From NCBI GenBank assembly GCA_017396945.1, contig JAFQKI010000009.1, positions 62,001 to 126,000 of the forward strand: 64,000 nucleotides of DNA, written 5' to 3'. The position numbers and the translations under genes are program-made. The stretch comes from Muribaculaceae bacterium (GTDB lineage: Bacteria > Bacteroidota > Bacteroidia > Bacteroidales > Muribaculaceae). Of the stretch, positions 36,077-45,690 are shown in pieces. The notes beneath the pieces are model-generated. The model made no database searches. It saw only the letters and a program-made list of their open reading frames with translations, and had not been told where the DNA came from. The stretch's first letter is position 1, and each line of letters begins with the position of its first letter.

Positions 36077-38008
36077 TTATAAATTTTCGCATTCTTGCAA
36101 CCATAGTGCTGATGAGGCATCAGATGGCATGTGCCAGTCTCCGCGTGGTGAAATCCCTACACTTCCGACTTTGGGACCGTCGGGAAGGCATGAGCGTTTG
36201 AATTGTTGGTTGAAGAAGCGGCGGCAGAATGTTTTCAGCCAGTGGCGTATTTCATTGTCGGTATATGGCTCGTCAAATGTCGTATTTTTAGCCATGAAGT
36301 ATATGCGACGAGGTGAGAAGCCAAAGCGTATCATGTAGTACAGATAAAAATCATGTAATTCATAAGGCCCGACTAAATCTTCGGTTTTCTGCTTGATATT
36401 ACCGCAATTGTCGGCGGGAGTCAATTCCGGACTGATTGGGGTTTCAACAATGTCAATCAGAGCTTCGCTTAATGTTTCATTTGTCGCATTATTGGCAAAC
36501 CAACGAACAAGATGTTTCACAAGTGTTTTGGGAACACCTGCATTAACTCCATACATTGACATGTGGTCGCCATTGTATGTTGCCCAACCAAGCGCGAGTT
36601 CTGATAAATCACCTGTGCCAAGTACCATTCCGCCTACTTGATTGGCGATGTCCATTAATATCTGTGTGCGTTCACGGGCTTGAGAATTTTCGTATGTTAC
36701 ATCATGTGTGTTGATGTCATGTTCGATGTCGTTAAAGTGTTGAGTTACAGCCTTGGCAATAGATATTTCACGTATTGTAACGCCGAGCATTTTCATCAAT
36801 GTCAAAGCATTATTATAGGTGCGGTCGGTTGTCCCAAATCCGGGCATTGTAACTGCTGTGATGTTTTTATGGTCTAATTCTAATCGATCAAACGTTTTTA
36901 TAGCGACTAATAGGGCAAGAGTTGAGTCAAGCCCTCCGGATATACCGATAATAAGATTTTTGCACTTTGTAGCTTCGAGACGTTGAGCCAGTCCTGCTAC
37001 TTGTATATTTACAACTTCATTGCATCTCGACTCGTGCTCAATTTCGGATGGAATAAAAGGATGAGGATTTATTGTGCGATATAAATCCTTGTTACAACTT
37101 GTGCGGTTTAACGCTTCTGCAATATAATATCTATATCTATTGTTTAATTCGTGAGTTGAACAGTCGTTAAATGTATTGTTGGTGCGTCTGTTGTATGCTA
37201 TCGCTTGCAAATCGATGTCTGCAATGATATATTGTCCGCCGGAATGCCAACGTTCGTTTTTCGCTAATATATGTCCGCATTCGGCAATAATAGCTTTTCC
37301 ATCAAAAACAAAATCGGTTGAGGATTCTCCGTATCCGGCTCCGGCATATACATATCCGGCAATACAATTTGATGATTGTAGAGATATTAAAGTGTTGAGA
37401 TATTCATCTTTACATGCTATTGTATTAGTCGCTGATAAGTTAAAGATGATTTGGGCTCCGGCCATTGATGCTTGAGTTGATGGTGAGATAGGGGCAAACA
37501 AGTCACTGCCAATTTCAACGCCGATGATTGCATCGCCGACTCTGATTAACTGTTTGGGATTTAATAATACCTCTTGTCCGGCGACATATACAATAATATC
37601 GATATTCAGACCGGATTGCCACCAACGTTTTTCACTGCATTCGTTTTGGTTTGCAAGATAACTTTTGGGGATTGCTGCAATGATTTTCCCGGAATTGATA
37701 GCTACTGCGCAATTGTAAACTACATTGCGGTAGCTTATAGGCATACCAACAATTGCAGTCAACTGCCATTGGGTAGATGAGTCAATAATTCTTCTTAGAT
37801 TTTTTTCGGCTTCTTCAAGTAATAGCGATGAATGGAATAAATCTCCACAAGTGTATGCGGTAAGTGACATTTCGGGGAAAACAGCAACTGATACATTCTG
37901 TTTGTCAAGTTCTTGGCACAGATTGATAATACTGTTTGCGTTAAATTGGCAATCAGCTACTTTTACTTGTGGTATCGCTGACGCGACACGAAAAAATCCG
38001 TTATTCAT
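36077..38008 (-). CDS. nadE: Glutamine-dependent NAD+ synthetase
   Basis: The 643 residues contain an N-terminal nitrilase-type amidase domain (~5-290) that releases ammonia from glutamine, and a C-terminal NAD synthase domain with the ATP-pyrophosphatase P-loop GISGGLDSTLAL near residue 352 and the LGTGDLSELALGW segment. It amidates deamido-NAD to NAD+. The length agrees with the two-domain family. A TAATTTTG element lies upstream. Confidence 0.95.
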   Translation of the reverse strand: MNNGFFRVASAIPQVKVADCQFNANSIINLCQELDKQNVSVAVFPEMSLTAYTCGDLFHSSLLLEEAEKNLRRIIDSSTQWQLTAIVGMPISYRNVVYNCAVAINSGKIIAAIPKSYLANQNECSEKRWWQSGLNIDIIVYVAGQEVLLNPKQLIRVGDAIIGVEIGSDLFAPISPSTQASMAGAQIIFNLSATNTIACKDEYLNTLISLQSSNCIAGYVYAGAGYGESSTDFVFDGKAIIAECGHILAKNERWHSGGQYIIADIDLQAIAYNRRTNNTFNDCSTHELNNRYRYYIAEALNRTSCNKDLYRTINPHPFIPSEIEHESRCNEVVNIQVAGLAQRLEATKCKNLIIGISGGLDSTLALLVAIKTFDRLELDHKNITAVTMPGFGTTDRTYNNALTLMKMLGVTIREISIAKAVTQHFNDIEHDINTHDVTYENSQARERTQILMDIANQVGGMVLGTGDLSELALGWATYNGDHMSMYGVNAGVPKTLVKHLVRWFANNATNETLSEALIDIVETPISPELTPADNCGNIKQKTEDLVGPYELHDFYLYYMIRFGFSPRRIYFMAKNTTFDEPYTDNEIRHWLKTFCRRFFNQQFKRSCLPDGPKVGSVGISPRGDWHMPSDASSALWLQECENL

Positions 38009-38030
38009 ATGTATGCTATTTGTTAGAATA

Positions 38031-38038
38031 CAAAATTA
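38031..38038 (-). promoter_or_regulatory. Candidate -7 element for nadE
   Basis: On the minus strand it reads TAATTTTG, 22 bp before the start codon. No clear -33 box is seen. Confidence 0.5.
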
Positions 38039-38082
38039 ATAATAATTTTAGATTGAAATAAATTGTTTGATGAAATAATTTC

Positions 38083-38090
38083 TATCTTTG
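38083..38090 (+). promoter_or_regulatory. Candidate -7 element for the DUF3298-like lipoprotein
   Basis: TATCTTTG matches TAnnTTTG, 25 bp before the ATG at 38115. It argues against the longer reading frame that opens at 38088. Confidence 0.55.
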
Positions 38091-38114
38091 TGTGAATTTA
38101 AAAATAGTTTGACT

Positions 38115-38978
38115 ATGAAAATAAAGCATTTATCATTAGTGTTGCTTGTGGCATGTGCATTTGTGGCATGTGTAAATAAGTATAATTCAGAGGAAGAGGA
38201 ATTGAAAGAAGAGACGACTTTCATAGAATATACCGATAGTTGTTTTTATGAAGGATACTATGAGGATTGGGGAAAATGGAGTTATTCAATTTATATCTCA
38301 TTGGAGATACCTGAAAAAATTTGCGGAAAAAATGCCAATATATTGCGTGATAGTATAAGTTATTACGCATTAGATACGATAGGTGATTATCCCAAAGTAA
38401 TTAAGGACTATCTAAGATCTTCAAAGGATAATTGGATTGAGGTCTCTCAATTAAGAGAAACTGATGAGGTTTCTGATGATATTGATTTTGGATTAAGTTG
38501 GTCTGAAATGATTTCCGGTGAAGTTGAAGTTTTAAATAGTCAACTTATAGTGTATAGGATATATAAAGAAGTGTTTTTGGGTGGAAATCATCCGCATTAT
38601 TCAGTGATGTATCTGAATTACTATCTTCCGGAAGATAAAGTGCTTTCAATATCGGATTTGTTCAACTATGGTTCGGAATGGGATATCTGTAGATTAATCA
38701 CGCTTGCCGCTCAGAATAACGAGGAAGAGTTTTATATGTATGAAACGATAAATCATTATTCCGATTTTTGTATAGATAAGGATAATAATGTGGTATTCTT
38801 ATATCCACCTTATGATATTGCTCCAGGTTATCTCGGTACTGTATGTATTTCGGTTAAGGCACAAGATCTTGAACCATATCTTACACCATTAGGTGAGAAG
38901 GTATTAAACGTGGGTAAGCAAAAGAGAAATAATGGTTCGTCAAATAGTGGTGGCTGGTTGCCACGCCCTAATGAATAA
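38115..38978 (+). CDS. DUF3298/RsiV-like lipoprotein
   Basis: From the ATG at 38115 the protein has 287 residues, with a lipoprotein signal peptide (lipobox AFVAC). The C-terminal half resembles DUF3298-type domains, with GGNHPHYSVMYLNYYL and a following LSISDLF segment, also found in the anti-sigma factor RsiV and several secreted proteins. Function is unknown; the domain has been proposed to bind ligands in the envelope. The stop codon overlaps the convergent glycosyltransferase gene by 11 bp. Confidence 0.78.
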   Translation: MKIKHLSLVLLVACAFVACVNKYNSEEEELKEETTFIEYTDSCFYEGYYEDWGKWSYSIYISLEIPEKICGKNANILRDSISYYALDTIGDYPKVIKDYLRSSKDNWIEVSQLRETDEVSDDIDFGLSWSEMISGEVEVLNSQLIVYRIYKEVFLGGNHPHYSVMYLNYYLPEDKVLSISDLFNYGSEWDICRLITLAAQNNEEEFYMYETINHYSDFCIDKDNNVVFLYPPYDIAPGYLGTVCISVKAQDLEPYLTPLGEKVLNVGKQKRNNGSSNSGGWLPRPNE

Positions 38979-40083
38979 TAGACGTAAGAGTCTTGATACT
39001 TGCGGCATTTGAAGGCAAATGTCGCAAGTTTTTTTGTTCGGGAGTATAGGTTTGACTCATCAAATCGGAAATGTTGTTGATTATTTCTTGTGGAGAATTT
39101 GCCACTATACAATTTTCTGATAATCCGCTACCTTCTACCATTTGAGAGTTGGCAATGACAAATGCGCCTTTAGTCAACGCTTTAAGTAGTTTCAACTTGA
39201 TGCCTGTTGCTTGAAATGTTATCAATAAGTTTATATGAGCATGTCGCACAAGTTGATTTAATGTCTTATCATCAGGATTTACGATAAATTCAACGTTTTT
39301 ATGCTCGTGTTGTGTTTGTGTAAGATGCTCAGGTGGGGTGCTTCCGGCAAATTTAAAAGTAATATCCGGTAGATTTGGCGCGATTTTGTCAATAATCCAT
39401 TTTGCTGCTGTTATGTTCTCTCCAACTGATAAATTTCCATGATATAATACAAATTTTTCGGTTATAATATTGTCAGATGATATTTCATCGTCAAAGAAAC
39501 AAGGGAGGTGTTTTACAATAACTTTGGAGTATTTGTTTGTGAAATAATCGCGGTCGGTTTCGCTGATTGCCATTATATAGTCGGCATTGGTCAGAACTTT
39601 TTCATAGCATTTCAACCTTTTTGCTTCAAGCGCATAAAATAATTTATCTTTCAGTTTTTTTGCCGAGAGATAAAGCCCATGATAATAATCATGCTCAACA
39701 TTGTGAGTCCTTACGATTTTCAGACGATTTTTCAATCTAATATCTGAAAGGAAATAGCAAGTGTGTAATCCCTCAAACAAAATTGGTGCATCATCATTCA
39801 GCAGATTGGCTATTAAACTGTTATCTCGTCGGCTATTGACGATGTATGGCAGTGATGATAGTTGTTTTGTTATGCCGGTCTCTCGTTTGTATAAATGCAC
39901 TACATCGGCAATTTGTGATAAATTTTCATAATCTGCGGTGCGATTTCCATAGTTGTAAGTATGTAACGTAATATGAAAATCGGACTCTTTCAGTGCTTTT
40001 AACTTGTAATACACATCAATTACCCCTCCATAGTTTGGCGGATAGGGATTTTGGAAGCTGATGACATGTATTTTCTTTTTCAT
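38968..40083 (-). CDS. Glycosyltransferase, GT4-like
   Basis: From the ATG at 40083 the protein has 371 residues; an in-frame extension of 20 codons upstream is rejected because it contains a -7-like sequence and because family members start near KKIHVISFQNPYPPNYGG. The N-terminal glycine-containing loop, the mid-region HNVEHDYYHGLY, and the C-terminal half with FVLYHGNLSVGEN and a donor-site-like region fit a GT-B retaining transferase for surface polysaccharide or glycan. Donor and acceptor are unknown. The last ~20 codons contain the terminator of the opposing lipoprotein gene. Confidence 0.8.
   Translation of the reverse strand: MKKKIHVISFQNPYPPNYGGVIDVYYKLKALKESDFHITLHTYNYGNRTADYENLSQIADVVHLYKRETGITKQLSSLPYIVNSRRDNSLIANLLNDDAPILFEGLHTCYFLSDIRLKNRLKIVRTHNVEHDYYHGLYLSAKKLKDKLFYALEAKRLKCYEKVLTNADYIMAISETDRDYFTNKYSKVIVKHLPCFFDDEISSDNIITEKFVLYHGNLSVGENITAAKWIIDKIAPNLPDITFKFAGSTPPEHLTQTQHEHKNVEFIVNPDDKTLNQLVRHAHINLLITFQATGIKLKLLKALTKGAFVIANSQMVEGSGLSENCIVANSPQEIINNISDLMSQTYTPEQKNLRHLPSNAASIKTLTSIIH
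38998..39035 (+). terminator. Terminator of the DUF3298-like gene, inside the opposing CDS
   Basis: A 14-bp stem with one G-T pair (38998-39011 with 39016-39029) and a 4-base loop is followed by seven T residues on the plus strand. It overlaps the 3' coding end of the glycosyltransferase. Confidence 0.85.
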
Positions 40084-40128
40084 ACAACAAAAGTAACTAA
40101 TTTTGTCTGAAGTTGAAAGACTTTTATG

Positions 40129-40136
40129 TAAATTTG
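40129..40136 (+). promoter_or_regulatory. Candidate -7 element for tsaD
   Basis: TAAATTTG matches TAnnTTTG, 25 bp before the tsaD start. A TTTG at 40102-40105 is 23 bases away, longer than usual. Confidence 0.5.
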
Positions 40137-40160
40137 CAGTCATAAAAGATAGATAAAATA

Positions 40161-41177
40161 ATGAGTGTAATTATACTTGGAATAGAATCGTCATGTGACG
40201 ATACAAGCGCGGCGGTAATCAAAGACGGATTGTTGTTGTCAAATGTTATTGCAAGCCAAAGTGTGCATGAGGAATATGGTGGGGTAGTACCCGAACTTGC
40301 GTCACGTGCACATCAGCAGAATATCGTGCCGGTTGTGGATACTGCAATAAAACGTGCCGGGATTTCAAAAGAGGACCTTTCGGCGATTGCTTTTACTCGT
40401 GGGCCGGGATTGCTTGGTTCTTTACTTGTTGGGACATCGTTTGCAAAGGGATTGTCGCTTGGATTACGTAAGCCGATAGTTGATGTAAATCATCTTCACG
40501 GGCATGTGTTGTCTCATTTTATACGCAGAGAAGATAATGATGAAGTCCCTGAGTATCCATTTATTTGTCTTTTGATATCCGGAGGTAATTCTCAAATCGT
40601 ATTGGTGAGAAATTATAATGATATGGAAGTCTTGGGGCAGACTATCGATGATGCCGCAGGTGAAGCTTTTGACAAATGCGCTAAGGTTATGGGATTGCCT
40701 TATCCGGGTGGACCACATATTGACAGACTCGCGGCAGAGGGTGATGCCTCAAAGTTTAAATTTGCAAAACCGCATATCCCCGGTTATGATTATAGTTTCA
40801 GTGGATTAAAGACGTCGTTTCTTTATATGTTGCGTGACGCAAAGAAACTTGACCCTGATTTCATTGAGAAAAATAAAGCCGACTTGGCAGCATCATTGCA
40901 ACGTACAATTATAGAAATACTTCTTGATAAATTAAAAAAGGCGGTTGCCGATACCGGAGTTAAGCAAGTTGCAATAGGCGGTGGAGTGTCGGCAAATTCA
41001 GGCGTGCGTCAAGCGATAGCTGATTTCTGTGCTCAGTGCCGGTTGAAAGCTTTTATCCCTGAACGAGCGTTTACTACCGATAATGCCGCAATGGTGGCAA
41101 TTGCCGGATATTATAAATATCTGACAGGTGATTTTTGCCATTATGATGCGGTTCCGTATGCAAGAGTAACAATATAA
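40161..41177 (+). CDS. tsaD: tRNA N6-threonylcarbamoyladenosine transferase subunit TsaD
   Basis: This 338-residue ASKHA-fold protein begins with the family signature ILGIESSCDDTSAAV. Metal-binding histidines lie in VNHLHGHVLSHF, and the nucleotide site includes ISGGNSQIVLV and AIGGGVSANSGVR. With TsaB and TsaE it places the t6A modification on ANN-decoding tRNAs. The cinA gene follows 12 bp later. Confidence 0.97.
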   Translation: MSVIILGIESSCDDTSAAVIKDGLLLSNVIASQSVHEEYGGVVPELASRAHQQNIVPVVDTAIKRAGISKEDLSAIAFTRGPGLLGSLLVGTSFAKGLSLGLRKPIVDVNHLHGHVLSHFIRREDNDEVPEYPFICLLISGGNSQIVLVRNYNDMEVLGQTIDDAAGEAFDKCAKVMGLPYPGGPHIDRLAAEGDASKFKFAKPHIPGYDYSFSGLKTSFLYMLRDAKKLDPDFIEKNKADLAASLQRTIIEILLDKLKKAVADTGVKQVAIGGGVSANSGVRQAIADFCAQCRLKAFIPERAFTTDNAAMVAIAGYYKYLTGDFCHYDAVPYARVTI

Positions 41178-41189
41178 TATCTTGTTGAA

Positions 41190-42446
41190 ATGAATGTTTC
41201 AGTTATAGCTATCGGAGATGAGCTACTGATAGGGCAGGTGGTTGATACCAATTCGGGAGATATCGCAAGAATGTTACAACCACATGGATGGTCTGTTAAT
41301 GATGTTCAGGTCGTTGGTGATAGCTCTGAGGCTATTTTGACTGCGATACGGCGTGGATTTGAAATAAGTGATGTCGTGCTTACAACCGGAGGACTTGGCC
41401 CAACAAAAGATGACATTACAAAATCGGTGTTATGCCGATTTTTTGGAGGAGAATTGCGAGAAGATGTTTCAGTGCTTGAAAATGTAAAAGAAGTTGTAGC
41501 TAAACGAGGATTGAAGTTGAATGACTTGACTGCTACTCAAGCGGTTGTCCCCTCATCATGCCGTGTTATTCAAAACAAGGTAGGTACAGCTCCCTTGATG
41601 TGGTTTGAGCAAAATGGCAAAATCCTTGTATCAATGCCGGGCGTGCCATTTGAAACTCGTCAAATGTTTCAAGATGCGGTGTTGCCTGATTTGTTGAAAC
41701 GGTTCAAATCAAATGTTGCTATTGAACATCGCACGATATTGGTGACAGGATGGAGTGAATCTCAGCTTGCAATGGAAATTTCTGATTGGGAAAATGCGCT
41801 TCCCTCATATATTCATCTTGCGTATTTGCCTAAGCCGGGTTTGATACGTTTACGCCTTGACGGTGTTTATCATGACAAAGAATTTCTAAATGAAGAGCTT
41901 GATAAATATAAGTCACAACTTATAGCCCGATTGGCTGAAGATGTGTTGTGTGATGAAGATTATACACTGCAGGAAATACTGCTTCAATATCTAAACAAAT
42001 TGAATCTTACGGTTGCTACTGCAGAAAGTTGTACAGGCGGAAACATTGCGCATCTCATAACAAGTGTTGCCGGCAGTTCATCGGTGTTTATGGGGAGTGT
42101 GGTGGCTTATAGTAATGATGTAAAACATCGATTACTTAGCGTAAAACAAGAAACATTAGATGAGTATGGAGCGGTAAGCATTCCCACTGTCGAAGAGATG
42201 GCAAAAGGTGTATGTGATATAGTTAAAACAGATTGTGGTATTGTTACATCAGGAATTGCCGGTCCCGGAGGTGGCACTATCGATAAACCGGTAGGAATGG
42301 TGTGTATTGCCGTTAAATCTCCTGGTGGCATCGTGTCTGATACATTTTATTTCCCCGGAAATCGAGGTCGTGTGATAGAGCGAGCTTCGACGATGGGACT
42401 GATAATGCTCATTAAGCACCTAAAGAAAGGATATGGACTACGATAG
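41190..42446 (+). CDS. cinA: CinA-family protein
   Basis: This 418-residue protein has an N-terminal molybdopterin-binding-like domain (AIGDELLIGQVVDTNSG, TTGGLGPTKDD) and a C-terminal CinA amidase domain (VATAESCTGGNIAHLI with the catalytic-type Ser, then SGIAGPGGG). Characterised relatives hydrolyse NMN to nicotinate mononucleotide and may have ADP-ribose pyrophosphatase activity. It overlaps the acyltransferase gene by 14 bp. NadE is nearby but on the opposite strand. Confidence 0.92.
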   Translation: MNVSVIAIGDELLIGQVVDTNSGDIARMLQPHGWSVNDVQVVGDSSEAILTAIRRGFEISDVVLTTGGLGPTKDDITKSVLCRFFGGELREDVSVLENVKEVVAKRGLKLNDLTATQAVVPSSCRVIQNKVGTAPLMWFEQNGKILVSMPGVPFETRQMFQDAVLPDLLKRFKSNVAIEHRTILVTGWSESQLAMEISDWENALPSYIHLAYLPKPGLIRLRLDGVYHDKEFLNEELDKYKSQLIARLAEDVLCDEDYTLQEILLQYLNKLNLTVATAESCTGGNIAHLITSVAGSSSVFMGSVVAYSNDVKHRLLSVKQETLDEYGAVSIPTVEEMAKGVCDIVKTDCGIVTSGIAGPGGGTIDKPVGMVCIAVKSPGGIVSDTFYFPGNRGRVIERASTMGLIMLIKHLKKGYGLR

Positions 42447-43497
42447 GCTGCAATCAAAAATGGTTGACTTTTTGCGTTTCCCATTGATCGTAGGAGTCGT
42501 GTTTATTCATTTATTGGCAACTGATTTTGCCAAACTTGGATATTGTGGGCAATATCCTATATATTATACGATTACAGAATTGTTGGCTTGTGTGTTTGGT
42601 AGGATAGCGGTACCTTTTTTCTTTTTGATAGGAGGATATTATTTTTTCTATAATGCGAGAAAAACAGATTTAAACTTTTATTATAATAAGATAAAAAAGC
42701 GTTGTCGGTCGCAGCTGTTGCCATTTCTGACTTGGAGTGTTCTGTATATCACATTGTATATGATGATTTTTGAAGACGGAATTATCGCATCTTTCAGCGA
42801 TGTGGTTAAGTGTGTGTTTGGGAATACTCGTATAGAGTCGTTTACGGCTTATCCCAATCCGGCATTTCATTTGTGGTTTCTTCGTGATTTATTTGTTATG
42901 GCTTTAATATCTCCTCTGATTTATATATTGGTAAAATATACAAAAGGATGGATTATATTGTTGCTTGGATTAATGTATGGACTTAATAAGACAATCCCTA
43001 TTGTCGGTTTGTATGGGTTAAGTTCTATTGCATTGTTTTTCTTCTCTATTGGTGTGTATATAGCAATTAATGGAAAAACAATTATTGAAATGGCATTGAG
43101 GTTTAAGAGTTTCGTATATGTGTGTTTGCCGATATTAATTATTGTTCTTTTATTGGTGAAACCTTGGATTTATAGTGATGTTATAGAGCGAGCAACAACA
43201 ATTGTCGCATTGATATTTTTATTTGTGATTATGCCTAAATTTACAAAACAAGGCGTTGGCAAATCAACACGGTTCTTGTCAAGTTGCAGTTTTATGTTAT
43301 ATGCGTTGCATGCTCCATATTTTACATGGGTTGCTATTGGTTTGACAGAAAAATACGCAATAGGCAATGATATATTGGCGACGATGATATACTTGTTTTC
43401 TGCAATGATTATAACTATATCAAGTTGTTTGGTATATGTTTTAATGAGGATAATTTCGCCTAAATTTACTGCAATTATTAATTGTGGGAGAAGCTAA
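42433..43497 (+). CDS. Acyltransferase 3 family membrane protein
   Basis: This 354-residue protein has about ten predicted membrane helices. Early features fit the acyltransferase-3 family: the DFLRFPLIVGVVFIH segment, with the conserved R and H that lead the family pattern, and FFFLIGGYYFF. Such proteins O-acylate surface sugars or other extracytoplasmic targets. The acceptor is unknown. The start is inside cinA (14-bp overlap). Confidence 0.8.
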   Translation: MDYDRLQSKMVDFLRFPLIVGVVFIHLLATDFAKLGYCGQYPIYYTITELLACVFGRIAVPFFFLIGGYYFFYNARKTDLNFYYNKIKKRCRSQLLPFLTWSVLYITLYMMIFEDGIIASFSDVVKCVFGNTRIESFTAYPNPAFHLWFLRDLFVMALISPLIYILVKYTKGWIILLLGLMYGLNKTIPIVGLYGLSSIALFFFSIGVYIAINGKTIIEMALRFKSFVYVCLPILIIVLLLVKPWIYSDVIERATTIVALIFLFVIMPKFTKQGVGKSTRFLSSCSFMLYALHAPYFTWVAIGLTEKYAIGNDILATMIYLFSAMIITISSCLVYVLMRIISPKFTAIINCGRS

Positions 43498-43543
43498 TTG
43501 GGAGTCCCATTTATAGTATTGCATTAATTAATGTGGAAAAAGA

Positions 43544-43573
43544 TTGATTATATCATTAAATTTGCTAATTTTG
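43544..43573 (+). promoter_or_regulatory. Promoter of the methylmalonyl-CoA operon
   Basis: TTG (43544-43546), a 19-base spacer and TAATTTTG (43566-43573) match the consensus. About 85 bp of leader precede the mce start. I see no riboswitch-like structure in it. Confidence 0.7.
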
Positions 43574-43659
43574 CAACGTAATAGCATGGGTAATCTCAAT
43601 GAGAGGTAGCTTTTGCTATGTAATTATGTATATACTAATCTATTTATAAACTTTTTATT

Positions 43660-44079
43660 ATGGATATTTCTCATATCGAACACGTTGGTATAGCAGTTCC
43701 AAGTTTGGAAGAAGCTATCCCTTTCTACGAAAACATTCTCGGTCTTAAATGTTTTGCCATTGAAGAAGTCGCTGACCAAAAAGTGCGTACCGCATTTTTC
43801 AAAGTCGGACAAACAAAAATTGAACTACTTGAAGGTACTTCAGAAGACAGCGCAATCTCTAAATTTATTGCTAAAAATGGTGGTCGCGGAGGTATTCAGC
43901 ATATCGCATTTGCTATGGCCGATGGTGTTGCCAATGCACTTGCTGAAGCTGAAGGTAAGGGCTGTGCGCTTATTGATAAAGCTCCTCGTAAAGGTGCAGA
44001 AGGTCTTAATATCGCATTCCTTCATCCCAAATCAACTTGTGGCGCATTGATTGAACTTTGCGAAGATCCCAATAAATAA
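43660..44079 (+). CDS. mce: Methylmalonyl-CoA epimerase
   Basis: This 139-residue vicinal-oxygen-chelate protein begins with ISHIEHVGIAVPSLEEAI, which carries a metal-binding His, and continues with QHIAFAM (second His) and the C-terminal GALIELCE (Glu ligand). It interconverts the (R) and (S) forms of methylmalonyl-CoA between the B12 mutase and the decarboxylase. It leads the five-gene mce-mmdA-gamma-biotin-beta operon. Confidence 0.96.
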   Translation: MDISHIEHVGIAVPSLEEAIPFYENILGLKCFAIEEVADQKVRTAFFKVGQTKIELLEGTSEDSAISKFIAKNGGRGGIQHIAFAMADGVANALAEAEGKGCALIDKAPRKGAEGLNIAFLHPKSTCGALIELCEDPNK

Positions 44080-44112
44080 TTTAGTAAGGATTAATTACCA
44101 ATAATTACAATA

Positions 44113-45666
44113 ATGAGTAATCAACTAGAAAAAGTACAAGAGCTTATTGCATTGCGCAATGAGGCTCGTTTGGGTGGTGGAGAAAAAGCTATCCAAAAAC
44201 AACATGAAAGAGGCAAATATACAGCGCGTGAGCGTATTGCTCAATTGCTTGATGAAGGCTCTTTTGAAGAATTAGATATGTTTGTAAAACATCGTTGTAC
44301 AAACTTCGGTCAAGAAAAGAAAAGTTATCTTGGCGATGGTGTTGTAACCGGTTATGGTACAATTGATGGTCGTCTTGTATATGTATTTGCTCAAGATTTC
44401 ACCGTATTTGGCGGCTCTTTGTCGGAAACAATGGCGTTGAAAATCTGTAAGGTGATGGATATGGCAATGAAAATGGGTGCACCTGTCATTGGACTTAATG
44501 ACTCAGGTGGCGCGCGTATTCAAGAAGGTATCAACGCTCTTGCCGGTTATGCTGAGATATTCCAACGCAACATTATGGCATCAGGTGTGATACCTCAAAT
44601 TTCAGGTATCCTCGGTCCTTGTGCCGGTGGTGCGGTATATTCTCCAGCGTTGACCGACTTTACTATCATGACTAAGGGTATTTCATATATGTTCCTAACC
44701 GGACCTAAAGTAGTAAAAACAGTTACCGGTGAAGATGTGACTCAAGATGCGCTCGGTGGTGCAGAAGTTCACTCATCAAAGAGTGGTGTAGCTCATTTTG
44801 CTGCTGAAGATGGAGAAGAAGCACTCAAGATTATACGCAAGCTATTTAGCTACATTCCTCAAAACAATCTTGAAGAACCTCCGATGGTTGAATGTAATGA
44901 TCCCATCGATCGTCTTGAAGATTCTCTTAACGAAATTATTCCTGATTCAGCCAACAAACCTTACGATATGTATGAGGTAATTGGCGCAATCATAGATAAT
45001 GGTGAGTTCCTTGAAGTTCAACGTGACTATGCGAAGAATCTTATTGTAGGTTTTGCTCGTTTCAATGGTCAAGCTGTTGGTATTGTAGCAAACCAACCCA
45101 AATTCCTTGCCGGTGTGCTTGATAGTAATGCTTCTCGTAAGGGTGCTCGTTTCGTTCGTTTCTGTGACGCGTTCAACATTCCTTTGGTGACACTTGTTGA
45201 CGTTCCAGGGTTCTTGCCAGGTACCGGTCAAGAATATAACGGTGTAATTCTCCATGGCGCAAAATTACTTTATGCTTATGGCGAAGCTACTGTGCCTAAA
45301 GTTACTGTTACATTGCGTAAGAGCTATGGCGGTAGCCACATTGTGATGAGTTGTAAACAACTTCGTGGTGACATGAATTATGCTTGGCCAACTGCCGAAA
45401 TTGCAGTTATGGGTGGTGCCGGTGCAGTTGAGGTACTTTATGCTCGTGAAGCTAAGGAATCAGAAAATCCGGCACAAGTTCTCGCGGAAAAAGAACAAGA
45501 ATATAACAAGTTGTTCTGCAATCCTTATAATGCAGCTAAATATGGTTACATCGATGATGTTATTGAACCTCGCAACACTCGTTTCCGTGTGATACGCGCG
45601 CTACAACAACTCGCTACAAAGAAAGTAACCAATCCCGCTAAAAAGCACGGAAACATTCCTCTATAA
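44113..45666 (+). CDS. mmdA: Methylmalonyl-CoA decarboxylase alpha (carboxyltransferase) subunit
   Basis: This 517-residue carboxyltransferase moves the carboxyl group of methylmalonyl-CoA to biotin on the small carrier encoded downstream, releasing propionyl-CoA. Typical segments are [15 protein letters not shown], the [10 protein letters not shown] oxyanion site near residue 134, and [14 protein letters not shown] propionyl-CoA carboxylase beta subunit would be similar in sequence; the adjacent gamma, carrier and beta genes favour the Na+-pumping decarboxylase. Codon use is strongly biased, suggesting high expression. Confidence 0.94.
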   Translation: MSNQLEKVQELIALRNEARLGGGEKAIQKQHERGKYTARERIAQLLDEGSFEELDMFVKHRCTNFGQEKKSYLGDGVVTGYGTIDGRLVYVFAQDFTVFGGSLSETMALKICKVMDMAMKMGAPVIGLNDSGGARIQEGINALAGYAEIFQRNIMASGVIPQISGILGPCAGGAVYSPALTDFTIMTKGISYMFLTGPKVVKTVTGEDVTQDALGGAEVHSSKSGVAHFAAEDGEEALKIIRKLFSYIPQNNLEEPPMVECNDPIDRLEDSLNEIIPDSANKPYDMYEVIGAIIDNGEFLEVQRDYAKNLIVGFARFNGQAVGIVANQPKFLAGVLDSNASRKGARFVRFCDAFNIPLVTLVDVPGFLPGTGQEYNGVILHGAKLLYAYGEATVPKVTVTLRKSYGGSHIVMSCKQLRGDMNYAWPTAEIAVMGGAGAVEVLYAREAKESENPAQVLAEKEQEYNKLFCNPYNAAKYGYIDDVIEPRNTRFRVIRALQQLATKKVTNPAKKHGNIPL

Positions 45667-45690
45667 TCAACAACGAGAATTTATAATTTT

